Assembly (NCBI GenBank): GCA_013146195.2
Contig: CM028382.1
Span: 116,077,023 to 116,141,022, forward strand
Direction: 5' to 3'
Source of the DNA: Codonopsis lanceolata
Taxonomy: Eukaryota; Streptophyta; Magnoliopsida; Asterales; Campanulaceae
DNA length: 64,000 bases
Under the pieces are notes generated by a model. It worked only from the letters and a program-made list of their open reading frames with translations. It was not told the DNA's origin and did not search any database. The position numbers and the translations under genes were made by a program. The first letter of the stretch is position 1; each line of letters begins with the position of its first letter. Shown here piece by piece: positions 1 through 10,616 of the stretch.

Positions 1-1364
1 TCAAGAGGTCACCTTGAACTATGCCTTAAAATTCGAGTGATCACGTGTTCTGCACATTCACAAATCATCGAACACCTTTACGTGCTTAATTGTGTGATTG
101 ATGACATGAAATAAAAAGTAAAATGGCTGTGGGGTTAGGTCTTTTGACTTGGAGCCTTTTTGATTGGTGATTGTGATGGTTAAGAGCTGTCATTGTTTGT
201 TAGAGTTTATAGTTACTTGGCAGCCAACTGTCATTGTTTAGTGGGAGTAGAGACGAAGGAATCAACCGGTTTGATTGATGATCATGATGGCATTATCAAC
301 GGGCTTCGACAAGGTTGTATTTGGTATGTGTCTCTTGTTCTAAAAGGTTTGTTTGAAAGTTGGATTGGCCGTTAGCTCGTTGATGGTGAGAAAGAGATGT
401 TGCTCGTTGCCACGCAAAGTGAACTAGTGAAGTATTGAGGTGAGGTCTAAAGGGTATGGATGGTTTTGGATGCACAGCCTTAATTATTGTCTTACTTATC
501 TTATGCTTAAATTTGTCCACTGTAAAATTGGTACGGAACTATGGATCGATGTTAACTGAGGTTAGTATATGTGCCGTACACGTGAAATCATTGATAAGGA
601 AATGTTATTTGGAGAAGTTCATGTGTTGAGTTATGTTTAATCTGATAAATTCTTCGATCTGTTTTGTTATTTCTTATTTTTGTTAATCTATTTTGCAGCA
701 AGGAATTGCTTGGGGATGGAGAATTGGAGACTGAGGAGATTTCGATTTGGTGCTCTCAATTGAACTGTTTTGTACTCTTTTGTTATTTTACATTTCTAGC
801 ATCAACACTCAAAACACTTATTAAGCTTAGACTTTTTAGTTATTTTTTTCTCTATTATTTTGTACTATTTTGTTATTTTGTTTCGACTGGTTTGTTATGT
901 TTATGAGTCTATGATTCCGACATTTTTAATTGTTGAATGTAATTTTATTGAATGTTTTTTAATCTATTTATTAAGTTTAAATATTTTAGATTTTATTATG
1001 TATTTGTATTAAACAGGTTAAAAATAAATAACCATCGTATTGGTCCTGGTCTGGTTCTCGACGTCTTCAATTGGTTCGGACCCACCAATGTATTGGTTCT
1101 CGACATATTGGGTTGGTCTGTTCTATATTTTATGGCAAGGACTATTGGTCTGTCCTCGTTCTCATTTTTTCCAAAAAATGAACCGAACCAAAGCTGCTAC
1201 CCCTAGGATCTCGATAAAGGAATCAATCTCGGCCCACTAAATAAACTTTTAGTCAATTACACATGTGCGACTATGAGCTATATTATATTATAGATGTTTG
1301 AATATAATGAGAAAATTATTTTGAAAAACTATTTATAGAAGAAATAAAAAAAATAAAGTTACTG
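1..1364. other. AT-rich intergenic DNA, no gene supported
   Basis: Only short ORFs without recognisable domains are present. Bases 1020-1215 are richer in GC and contain alternating TTGGT/GGTTC words, ending in CTACCCCTAGG. That ending resembles one terminus of a hAT-like element, but I could not find the matching opposite end. I see nothing else in this stretch. Confidence 0.4.

Positions 1365-1427
<63 letters not shown>
1365..1427. repeat. (TA)n microsatellite
   Basis: A pure TA dinucleotide run of about 31 units. The isoleucine/tyrosine-rich ORF read through it on the minus strand is an artefact. Confidence 0.95.
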
Positions 1428-1430
<3 letters not shown>

Positions 1431-1665
1431 GTACAAAATGGACATGAAAGGATACCAAATTGAAAAAAAAAAAAAAAAAGTGATACCAATTTTGAGTTAT
1501 TGGTATAAACCTTTTCCAAAAGGTTTATACCAACTTTATAAACCTTTTGCTTTTTCCGGTAAAGATGTTCTAAGGTTACTATTACTAATCGTGGCGGATT
1601 GTGGTTAAATGGTGCTACTTATGTCTTGTGATAAAAGTCTCACCACTTACAAAGACAAATTAATA

Positions 1666-1854
1666 CTCTTCTCCATTTCGGATTAAAAAATTTATTATTT
1701 TATTTTGAAATATTTTGCTTAAAGAAAATCATTTTAAAAAATTAAGACATAAACGTTTCATGTTACTACTAATGATTAATAAACTACTAAAAGTATCATT
1801 TTTAAAATAAAAAAAAACTTTTAAACCGAGACTTTTTGCTTGAAACAGAGGAAA
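1666..1854. mobile_element. Stowaway-like MITE, degenerate
   Basis: Starts CTCTTCTCCATTTCGG after a TA and ends with the complement of TTTCCTCTGTTTCA before a TA. The ends are imperfect inverted repeats of the CTCCCTCCGTTTC type typical of Stowaway (Tc1/mariner) MITEs. It is about 190 bp, AT-rich inside and non-coding. Boundaries are by eye. Confidence 0.5.
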
Positions 1855-2159
1855 TATAATATTATTGTTCTTCCTTTTATTTTAAATAAAATTAAATTAT
1901 TTATATAAACCATTTAACAAAAATAAAAATTTAGAGGGGCGGCCCACCCATGATGGCTGAATGGGGAATTCCCAAGGCGGGCTCCCCACGAGGGTCGGAT
2001 GCCCAAAGCAACTATTTACTTTTTTAAAATCGAGAAATTCGGGTTGGTTTTCTGTGACGAAATTATAATCGAAAAAAGTCTCATTTTTTTTTTAAATCGC
2101 TAAAGTACATTTTTAGAGGGGAAATGACAAAGATACATTTAATAAAGGAAAGACACGCG

Positions 2160-2660
2160 GATAAAGTCATTGCCCAAATTTGGACATCGGAATGAAAACA
2201 TTAATTGGGCGTCGCAATGCACACTTGAAATATGTCAAAATTTGAGCATCGAAATTTTAAAAACCATTGCCCAAATTTGGGCTTCGGAATGAAAAAACAT
2301 TGGGCATCGCAATGCACAATTAAAATTTGTCAAAATTTTCGCATCAAAATTCAAAAGGTCACTACCCAAATTTGAGCATCGAAATGAAAACATTGGGAAT
2401 CACAATGCACAATTGAAATCTATCAAAATTTGGGTATCAAAATTCAAAAAGTCACTGCCCAAATTTGGGCAACAGAATGAAAACATTGGGCACTGAAATG
2501 CACAATTGAAATTTATCAAAATTTTGGCATCGGAATGAAAACATTGGGTATCGCAATGTACAATTGAAAATCTGTCAAATTTTGGGCATTGAAATGCAAA
2601 AATCCTAACTCAAATATGGACAATGTAAAAATTGGGCATCGAAAAAACTTTTGAAGCCCA
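2160..2660. repeat. Tandem repeat, ~95-bp unit, about 4.5 copies
   Basis: The phrase TTGCCCAAATTTGG recurs near 2170, 2267, 2362 and 2455, giving spacings of 97, 95 and 93 bp. Between these the units share GAATGAAAACATTGGGCATCG and CAATGCACAATTGAAAT. The last copies are partial. The same words, with similar flanking sequence, reappear near 41820-42010, so this is a dispersed family with local amplification here. Confidence 0.85.
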
Positions 2661-3366
2661 AACAGGCTTAAACAGGGCTTTTTGGCCTCCAAAACGAAGA
2701 CGTCACTAGGTAAACCCAACATGACTTGTACATCTCACCAAGAGCTTCGATTTGATATGCGGTGCGTCTCGTGGTTCATCCGGGATCAAAAGTTATGGCA
2801 TGTCGACGAATTCTTCCTTAACTTTTTAATTTCTACTAATGCATTAGTTTTAAAAATGACAACTAACACCCTTAATCTCAATTTTCTTCCCAAAGCTTTT
2901 AGAAGCTAGATGGCGAGAGGAAATTTGAGAAGGAAAAGGAAGGAGAAGAAGAGAGAGAGACATTGAAGATAACAAAGAGAAAATGACAAAGTAGCAAGTC
3001 GCGAGGCAATTTTGGAACAAAATTATGAAAATAAATTTTTGTGGTTTAAAAAATAATAATAATGGAATGGTTACAATTCCAGTAAATGTTAGTGGGTCGT
3101 AGTTATTCCTTTTTAAAAAAAAAAAAAAATCGGACCTTAACCAATGTAAGTTGTCCCATATGTCTGACCATCGAGTTTTTAACCTATTTTTTATGTTTTT
3201 CTATTAAAAAATAAAAGAAATATGAGTAAATTAAATAAAATTACTGTTAAACAAGTATAGTCACCAACATCATCATTGAGATAGGATTTATTATTTGCAA
3301 TGGTCAAAATTATAGCTTGAGAAATAAGTTGAAAGGGCAAAAATAGATAGATAAATGATCTACATT
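2661..3366. other. Intergenic, nothing recognised
   Basis: Contains short ORFs only. A purine-rich GAGA/GGAAGGAG stretch lies at about 2915-2965 and a poly-A run at 3114-3128. No gene or mobile-element ends were identified. Confidence 0.4.
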
Positions 3367-3487
<121 letters not shown>

Positions 3488-4816
3488 ATGGATGTGTTTT
3501 GTTTTAACTAGGGGTAAGGGCACAATAGTAAGTTGCGTATTTAAGTGGGTGCGATATTTAGCATTTTTGGGTGCGGCGTTTAGCCACCATCATTTTATTG
3601 TTCTATTTTCTTACTTCTTCGGGTAAAATCCATCGTCACTTGGTTTCACCAAGTTCCAATGCTAACTCATAAATGTTTGATATGTTTCCATGTCAACAAT
3701 TTTCTTATAATTTATTAAGATTTTTTTAGTGGGTTTATTAATTTCACAAATATAAAGGATAAAGTGGTAAAAAAGTTTCAATATTTCATACCCATGAGCC
3801 TCCCTCATTCTCCCGCTCTACTAGGAAAGTTATGCAGTTGAAGGAAGGCAATGATCCACCTTCGTCTTGGCACACACCCTCTTCTTAATTGTAATTTTTT
3901 TCACCTATTTTCCCCATCTGTCATCAACATCTATAGATCGGTTAGTGGCTATGTGTGTCTACCTATATATTTAGGTTTTAAATTGTCATTACCGTCGCAT
4001 CATTTGCATACTAATCCAATTGCTATTTTCCCGATCCAATTAATAACGAAAGAAAAAACTAGAAAAAGCTCACTGGAATTGTAGGAAGATTTTGTGTTTG
4101 TTTGTGTGTCAGAGAGAAAGAGATAGAGATAAAGAGTTCAATTTCTATAGTGGATTAAGATCTATGGCTACAAGATTCAAGATTCTATCTCCTAAACATT
4201 AAAAACGGATAGGATATCCAGCATGTGCCATTAATTTATAAGCGAGGTCACCTCAGTTGAGCTTGGGGAAGGAAGAATTCCCAAAGGGTAGGCCCAGAAT
4301 GCGAAGCTCGATGGCTTTCTAACAAGATAATTTATCCTTAAGGATGAAGCTCACTCAGACCGGGAACGAAATCTTGACAATGAGAATTTAAGAATTCATA
4401 ATTCGTGAGACTTAAACCCCAAATTAGATATTGAAACCCATATTAATCCAATTTCAAATTGGTGATTCATAGGACTCAAACCAACATGACCAAATAAGTT
4501 AAACCAAGTTGACATGAGTGAGAGTATATAGGTAATTTAAAGAAATAGGTAATTTGAAAAAATATAGACCAACTAAATTTCAACTTTTCCAATCGACAAA
4601 CAAGAGGAGGGAGGCGTGTTAAGTATGAGTTCGGATTTTTTACCTCATAATTTGGATTTGTGAAATTAAAATAAACTCACACTTATGAAAAATCTTAACA
4701 TATTTTAACTGAAACGAGCCAAACAATTATGGTTGGGCACTAAAACTTGGCCAAACCATAAGGGGCATCACTTCATTTTACCCAACTTCCTCCTTTCCAA
4801 AATAAGTGTTAATTTT

Positions 4817-4820
<4 letters not shown>
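3488..4820. other. Intergenic, nothing recognised
   Basis: No conserved protein-coding similarity is recognisable. At 4230-4470 there is a moderately GC-rich patch that may be an old repeat, but I cannot assign it. Confidence 0.35.

Positions 4821-4864
<44 letters not shown>
4821..4864. repeat. (TA)n microsatellite
   Basis: An uninterrupted TA run of about 22 units. Confidence 0.95.
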
Positions 4865-4867
<3 letters not shown>

Positions 4868-5796
4868 AGGGTAATCTATATAGGGAAAAATCTCGCCAAA
4901 ACTTTATTTCTCAAAATAGAAACTCCTATTAACAAGAAACAATTAATGAATTTTTTAATTAAATAATTCAAAAACTCCTTGGAACTTCCACCATGAATTA
5001 TCCCAACTTACACAGTTTTATAATTCTCGATTGTGTCAAACTGAAATGAATAAGCACATTGTAAATGATGATTAATGAAAATGAATTAGTTCACAATCAC
5101 CGTCACCTTCTTCATATATGATCAGCTAGCAAGAAAATATGAACCCATCAAATATTGTTCGACACTTTTTTCACAGTCTTCTTCATCAACTAAACAGTGA
5201 TTCTTCACAACATGAACCCATCAAATATTAAAAAATTATATTTAAAAAGTCAAGTAAATCAAGAAATACTCAAAATTTGAGATGTAAAAAAACCATTGAC
5301 AAATTAGAAGTAGCATGGAATAAAAATCACTAGAAAAAAATTACCTTTCGAGAATTCTAAATGATTAAAACAGTTTGGAAATTCATCTAAAAATAAATAA
5401 CAAAAATCGATGTATAAAAACTATTAACATATTCACAGTAGATCTAAATGACACAATGTTTTTATGTGATTTCATTAGATCTGAATACTCCTCGAAGCAT
5501 TCATTATTTTTTTACAGCAAACTTTATCATTTACAATTGTGTCCCTTATAACATTAAATAGTCAAAACTCCTTGAAACACACACCATATTATTAAACCCC
5601 AATTTTTTTTTCTAAAAAATTGACTTTATTTTCTCAGATCTTAAATATACAAGTCTCTAATTTTTAAATTAAAACAAATCAAAAATTTTTAAATAGGAAG
5701 TAGTTGCCTCCAACATTATTTTTCCTTATTTTTGAAATTTTGTTTTTCTTCTTTGTTTCGCTTGAGTATAAGTTAATTGAAAAAAATGTATGGTCA

Positions 5797-5824
5797 TGCG
5801 TTTAACGCACGGGTGTAAAACTAG
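5797..5824 (+). mobile_element. Helitron 3' terminus (plus orientation)
   Basis: A small perfect hairpin (TGCGT, loop TTA, ACGCA) is followed 11 nt later by CTAG and then T. This is the arrangement of a Helitron 3' end: subterminal hairpin, about 10 nt, CTRR, host T. The body should lie to the left. Its 5' TC end was not located. Confidence 0.6.
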
Positions 5825-5886
5825 TTATCACTAAAATTAAAGAAATAATATTTTAGCGTTATATATATATATATATATAAAATATA

Positions 5887-5916
5887 CTAGTATTTGTGTC
5901 CGTGCCTATGGCACGG
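5887..5916 (-). mobile_element. Helitron 3' terminus (minus orientation)
   Basis: Read on the minus strand, a perfect 7-bp-stem hairpin CCGTGCC-ATA-GGCACGG is followed by 9 nt, then CTAG and T. This is a textbook Helitron 3' end, with the body extending to the right. The ~107-bp tandem array at 6190-7043 would therefore lie inside it. The 5' end was not found, perhaps because the Gypsy element now splits the region. Confidence 0.7.
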
Positions 5917-6189
5917 CGTGAGGATGAGAGGATGTCAGTATTGGAGGATGTTAATATTTAAATAAATAAATATATGTTTTAATCATGTTTTAAAAAGAGT
6001 ACATTTTTTTTCTGGGTATGATGGCATACAGGTACTCCAGCCCAAAGTGTTTATGAATATGTTAACAATGTACATTGATCTGATCTTTACAAAATTAAAA
6101 AATATATTGATTTATTCGAATACTGATACGTCCCATAATTGACAACGATGTATTAAAAATATATTAAAAATAAAACAACAACATAAAAA

Positions 6190-7043
6190 ATCAGAATAAT
6201 TCTCAATTAGTGGTTATACATATTATTACTTATTACATTTCTAAAAAATTAAAATAAAATCAGTTTTTCTTTTAGAGTGGTCTTAACAACATAAAAAATC
6301 GAAAGAATTCCAAATTAGTAATTATACATATTATTACTAATTCTATTTCTAAAAAATTAAATTAAAAACAGTTTATCTTTTAGAGTGGTCTTAACAACAT
6401 AAAAAATCAGAAGAATTCCCAGTTAGTGGTTATATTTATTATTACTTATTCCATTTGTAAAAGATTAAATAAAAACTTTTTTAATTTTAAATGAAATTAA
6501 TTAAAAACTCATCAGATAAAATAAAATTTATGAAATTTCATATCATAAAAAAATGCATTAATAATTTAAGATTTTCTACCACTTAGAGAGAGGTATCACT
6601 AATTTACAACTTTTATTCAATTCTCAATTAGTGGCTATACATATTATTACTTATTCCTTTTCTAAAAAATTAAAATAAAAACAGTTTTTCTTTTAAAGTG
6701 GCTTTAACAACATAAAAAATCGGAAGAATTTCTAATTAGTGGTCATACATATTATTACTTATTCTAATTTTAAAAATTAAAAATAAAAAAGTTTTTATTT
6801 TAGAGTGGTCTTAACAACATAAAAAATTACTTATTGCCTTTCTAAAAAATAAAAATAAAAATAGTTTTTTAGAGTGGTCTTAACAACATAAAAAATCGAA
6901 AGAATTCTCAATTAGTGGTCATACATATTATTACTTATTCTATTTCTAAAAAATTAAAATTAAAACAATTTTTCTATCAGAGTGGTCTTAACAACATAAA
7001 AAATCGAAAGAATTCCCAATTAGTGGTTATACATATTATTACT
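6190..7043. repeat. Tandem array, ~107-bp AT-rich unit (left part)
   Basis: TTAGAGTGGTCTTAACAACA recurs near 6274, 6380, 6690, 6800, 6870 and 6977. Each copy is followed by AATTAGTGGTTATACATATTATTACTTATTC and an AAAATTAAAATAAAAACAG tract. Spacing is about 107 bp where copies are complete. A longer segment (6490-6620, AACTCATCAGATAAAATAAAA...) breaks the array once and has a partner at 20050-20165. The array is cut at 7043 by the Gypsy element and continues at 20006. Confidence 0.85.
7039..7043. repeat. Target-site duplication TTACT, left copy
   Basis: TTACT directly precedes the 5' LTR and is repeated at 20001-20005 directly after the 3' LTR. Removing the element restores the phrase ATATTATTACTTATTCC, which is found in intact units of the surrounding tandem array. 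This independently confirms the boundary. Confidence 0.95.
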
Positions 7044-7697
7044 TGAACTGCCTGGCCCAATAGGCCCAACACACAAGTCACGTGCCTGACACATCTTCAC
7101 CAGTCATGGGTTGAGCACGTGCACTTTAATCTTCGAGTCACATTGAGCAGGCAGCGATCAAAGATATGTTGCGAGCTAGGGGCTTAGCCTCTAGCGAGCA
7201 AGGTTACAGCGAGCTAGGGGCTAACCCAGCGAGCAACAGTATGTATCGATCTGGACTTATCATGCTCGTTTATGAAGGAAACGGTTGTCTTGAATGCGGA
7301 TAGTTATTCCTGAGAAATTCGCCACCATTGCCATGATCAGGCCGTTACGAATAATGGGGCAGTTAATGTGATAATTAACATGGCAATTAATGTGTCCGCC
7401 AGTTATGCCACCACGTTTAATGAGCAGTTACCCTTTCGCACCAGCTATAAAAACCCCTCGAAATAAAGGAGGAAGGTATGTGATTCTGATCTATGAGCTT
7501 AAACTCAGCCAATTGTTTACTCAACCGAGTGTTGTGTTAATTCTTACGCAGGAGGGCTTTTGCAGGGAGCGCCCCTGCCTAGTTCACCGTTTGTGCTTGT
7601 TTGCAGAGTTGGTCCGTGAAGATTAAATATAAGTTAAAAGCCAGCTATCCATTTCGAAAGAAGCCCAGTGTGCCTAAGATTATTTTTGGACGCATCA
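7044..7697 (+). repeat. 5' LTR of Gypsy element 1
   Basis: Begins TGAACTGCC and ends GCATCA. It matches 19347-20000 along its length. The U3 part holds two copies of GCGAGCTAGGGGCT 38 bp apart (7171, 7209) and two CACGTG G-boxes (7079-7084, 7116-7121). The second G-box is lost in the 3' LTR. A TATA box TATAAAAA at 7446-7453 suggests transcription starting near 7480. Confidence 0.95.
7446..7453 (+). promoter_or_regulatory. LTR TATA box
   Basis: TATAAAAA, followed by CCCCTCG, is conserved in the 3' LTR at 19749-19756. It is the expected core promoter of the gag-pol transcript. Confidence 0.7.
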
Positions 7698-7699
7698 GT

Positions 7700-7716
7700 T
7701 GGTTCCATTGCCGGGA
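7700..7716 (+). other. Primer binding site of Gypsy element 1
   Basis: TGGTTCCATTGCCGGGA starts 2 nt after the LTR. The identical word, in reverse, stands next to the 5' LTR of the second Gypsy element at 60479-60495, so it is a conserved PBS. It resembles the complement of a plant tRNA-Asp 3' end with several mismatches. The cognate tRNA is not certain. Confidence 0.75.
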
Positions 7717-7769
7717 ATTGAATAAACATTCATTGTGAAGTGAAATTTTGTTCTTGGTGCGTGTTAGTT

Positions 7770-8486
7770 ATGGCTGAAAATGGTGTTAATGGCGATAATC
7801 AGATGGAAGAAGTACACACAGCCACCCCAAGCATGAATCTTCCGGCTGCCAATAATCTACTACCTCCACCTTATGATGCGCGTCATCAGCTCAATCAGCG
7901 GCGTGGGTTGGATTCCTTAGCTAGGAGTGCAGTGGCTGCTGTTGGATTGGCCAATGAATTCCGAGAAGAAGCTCTTTGTCAAAGGGCTATATATTTGGGG
8001 CAGATGCATCAGTTGAACCTGCAACTGATTGTAATGGGTAAGCCACCTTTACCCATTGAGTTGGAGCCCCTACCTGTTTTGCCTGCACCAAGTCAAGCAG
8101 CAAGTGGGTCCAGAACTGGGGGAAACCCACTTAATCCAGTGCAAGTCCCGTCACAGCCTCATGCACGAGAATCCAAAGGAAGAAGCCACCAAGAGGGTCG
8201 AGCAAGCCACAGGGTTGCTCCTAGTGTGCATTCTCGATTGGGACCTCGAATGGGAGATGATACAACACAATCTCGTCGACATTGTAGATCGCCTTCCCCA
8301 CGAAGGTTGCATCACCGTCGTCCTCGTTCACCATCACCGCGAAGGTCGCATGCTCGTAATCATCGTACTCCATCCCCCAAGAGATCTCATACTCGCCGTA
8401 ACCGGACACCTTTTCCTAGACGGTCACAACTTCATCTGTCACATCAGTCTAGAGAAAGAAGGGAATTGCAACAGACCAGTGCATAG
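7770..8486 (+). pseudogene. gag: gag N-terminal region with SR-type repeats
   Basis: Open for 238 codons from ATGGCTGAAAATGG at 7770; an upstream in-frame ATG at 7740 is less likely. After a Pro/Gln-rich half, residues ~165-225 carry at least four spaced copies of an arginine/serine motif of the form SPSPRRxHxRxxR. This resembles the RS domains of splicing factors and would be strongly basic. This part lies upstream of the Retrotrans_gag core, which begins in a different frame at 8544, so the two halves of gag have been separated by a stop (TAG at 8484-8486) and a frame change. Such N-terminal extensions are usual in Tat gags. A direct role in RNA binding is inference. Confidence 0.75.
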
Positions 8487-8543
8487 AGGAATTTAATGGC
8501 TAATGAGCCGTTGCCTTAACTCGTTGGTGCAGCCTAGGCACAG

Positions 8544-9485
8544 GTGGCGCAGGCCGTGGGCGTTGCTCAAGCTCTGGGAGCTATGGGACCCCCACAGGCC
8601 CCTCCTGTGCCCGCGTTACAGTCTCAGCCCGTGGGTGGTTTGCCTCCAACCATTAACATGCAGGAATTTGAAGATTTGAAGCGCCGTATGGAAGGATGGG
8701 AGCAAGGAAAGGCCCTGGATGGAAATTTTTTGGGAACTTCAGCTAGCCCTTTGGCCCCATGGATTGAGAATGCTCCACCAGCACAAGGGCTCATTTTCCC
8801 GAACATCAAAGAGTATACAGGGAAAACCAAGGCGAGAGATTGGTTGATATCATTCGAGTCCCAGATCGGCCTTGTAAAATCAGACGAGGCATTGAAAATT
8901 CGAGCTTTTATGGGAGCGTTGCAAGGAAAGGCATTGGCATGGATGGGAGCTCTTCCGCGCAGATTAATCAACAACTGGGCTGACCTACGGGCAAAGTTTT
9001 TAGCAGATTTCGGGACTTCAGGCACACTTGCAAAAACGAAGGCTGACTTGTCTAAGGTTAAGCAGGGAGCTCACGAATCAACCGCTAGTTATTTGGAGCG
9101 GTTCACAAAAGTACTGGAGCAGGTTCCTGGGTTGACCGAGCAGGAGGTGACCTTGTGTTTTGAAACAGGTTTGCTTGAAGGCGAAGGTGGTCTGAGATCG
9201 GAGTTGAGTATGAGGGAGCCCAAGACACATGCAGAAATGTTAATGCGAGCTCAGAAATGGTGCGCAGGTGAGACCACTAAGAAAGACAAGAAGAAGGAGA
9301 ATACTGAGGTCGTGGGTAATCCCAAGGGAAGTGGTCAGACTACGGGCAGTGGATACAACAAAGGCAAGTCGCGGTATGACCGCCCAAGAGAGTTTCTTCG
9401 GGAGGCTGATCCCACCTCACTCAATACACTGCGTGAAGACATCATGTATGAAATTCGGATGAGTTACCCCGACCACCACGTATGA
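8544..9485 (+). pseudogene. gag: gag core (Retrotrans_gag domain)
   Basis: 313 codons. Residues ~95-230 form a typical plant Gypsy Gag capsid domain: a GxxxARDWLxxFE-like start, a GALQGKALAWMGAL block and a Y-x-x-F-T-x-x-LEQVPGL helix. A Lys/Gly-rich linker follows. The frame ends in a TGA that overlaps the next ATG (ATGA at 9482-9485). The zinc-knuckle segment continues in another frame, so a small indel probably split an originally single gag. The product would assemble virus-like particles around the element RNA. Confidence 0.85.
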
Positions 9486-10598
9486 ATCCTAAGACGGCGG
9501 ATTCCAGAGACCGGAGTAAGAGGTGTGCCTACCATGATGATTACGGGCATACAACAGAGGAGTGTTGGCCGCTGAAGAAGGCCATTCAGAAATTGATCAA
9601 TGAGGGCTGGTTAGACCGGTTCAAGAGAGATGGAGGGAACAGGGGGAATGTTCCCCGAAGAGATGCACCCCCGATCAGAGGGGTAATAAACGTAATTATG
9701 GATGAGGAGCCCACACCAACTCAGCTCGGCAAACAGATCTATTCTCTGTCAAAGGTGGTAGATCGCTCGACCACTTTGCAAGCAGGAGAGAAGACTATAC
9801 AGTTTACTCGTAGTGAGTTGGCGAGTAACGTAGCAGGGGAACAGTCTTTAATTGTTTCTGCTTTGGTGGATGGTTGGGTCGTGCACAGAATCTTGGTAGA
9901 CACTGGAGCTTGCAAGGATGTGATGTACTACTCGTGCTTTCAAGGCTTAGAGTTGACTGATGATCGCCTCAATCCTTATGCGGGGACATTGGAGGGCTTC
10001 ACCAATCATAAAGTACCCGTTAAAAGGAACAGTCGAGTTAGAGGTCTTCATCGAGGAAGGTAGCCGAACACGAGCTGAGAAAATCACCTTTATGGTGATT
10101 AACTTGAAATCCCTTTACAATATTATTCTGGGGGTGCCGAGCATGACGAAGTTTCAGATGGTCGCTTCCATTCCACACCAGCGGGCTAAGTTCTACACCG
10201 ACCAAGAAGTGGGGGTACTGAAGAGTCAGCCCCAGGCAGTGCTAGAGTATGTGCGGGATAGCCAGAGAAAGAAGCAAAAGTTGACCTTGGAGGATGGTGA
10301 ACAGAAAATTACCATTAGAACCAAGGAGAAATCTCATGTGACTGTGGGACCATCAACAATTGTTGTGGTAGGTGAGGGCTCGGTTCAAGATGAGCAGTGC
10401 AGTCATGAAGAGGATGATTGTCATTTGCCGACGATGGGGTCGGGGGGACAAATTAAGCAGGGTGTTGACCCAGGATTAGTACCAGCTGTCGAAGGTTGCG
10501 AGGAAGCCACTTGTCCTTTGCCGACATTGGGGTCGGGGGGACAGGCTGAGCAAGTGACGGACATGGAGTTGGATCAGCTCGATGCAGTTGAAACTTAG
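9482..10598 (+). pseudogene. gag zinc knuckle and aspartic protease, frameshifted
   Basis: The first frame (9482-10063) carries a zinc-binding motif CAYHDDYGHTTEEC and then, at residues ~125-150, a retropepsin-like site with DTGA (LVDTGACKDVMYY). The frame breaks at an AAAA run near 10020 and resumes in another frame (to 10598) with the second half of the protease fold (ILGVPSMTKF). After the protease the linker contains a duplicated ~90-bp unit encoding LPTxGSGGQ (DNA GGGGTCGGGGGGACA near 10436 and 10525). The catalytic Asp is present, but the gene cannot give one continuous product. Confidence 0.85.
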
Positions 10599-10616
10599 GC
10601 TGAGGAAGAAGAGAAA

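Noticed and set aside
1316..1519. ORFs with long Ile-Tyr runs (also at 3191-3523 and 4733-4966)
   Set aside because: They are translations of TA microsatellites with no flanking coding similarity.
6190..7043. CRISPR-like array
   Set aside because: Units are long, variable and contiguous with no spacers, and the context is a plant nuclear genome.
8221..9025. Minus-strand ORFs opposite gag (8221-8409, 8624-9025)
   Set aside because: Shadows of the sense gag frames. Unlike the true antisense gene they have no splice sites, domains or counterpart in element 2.
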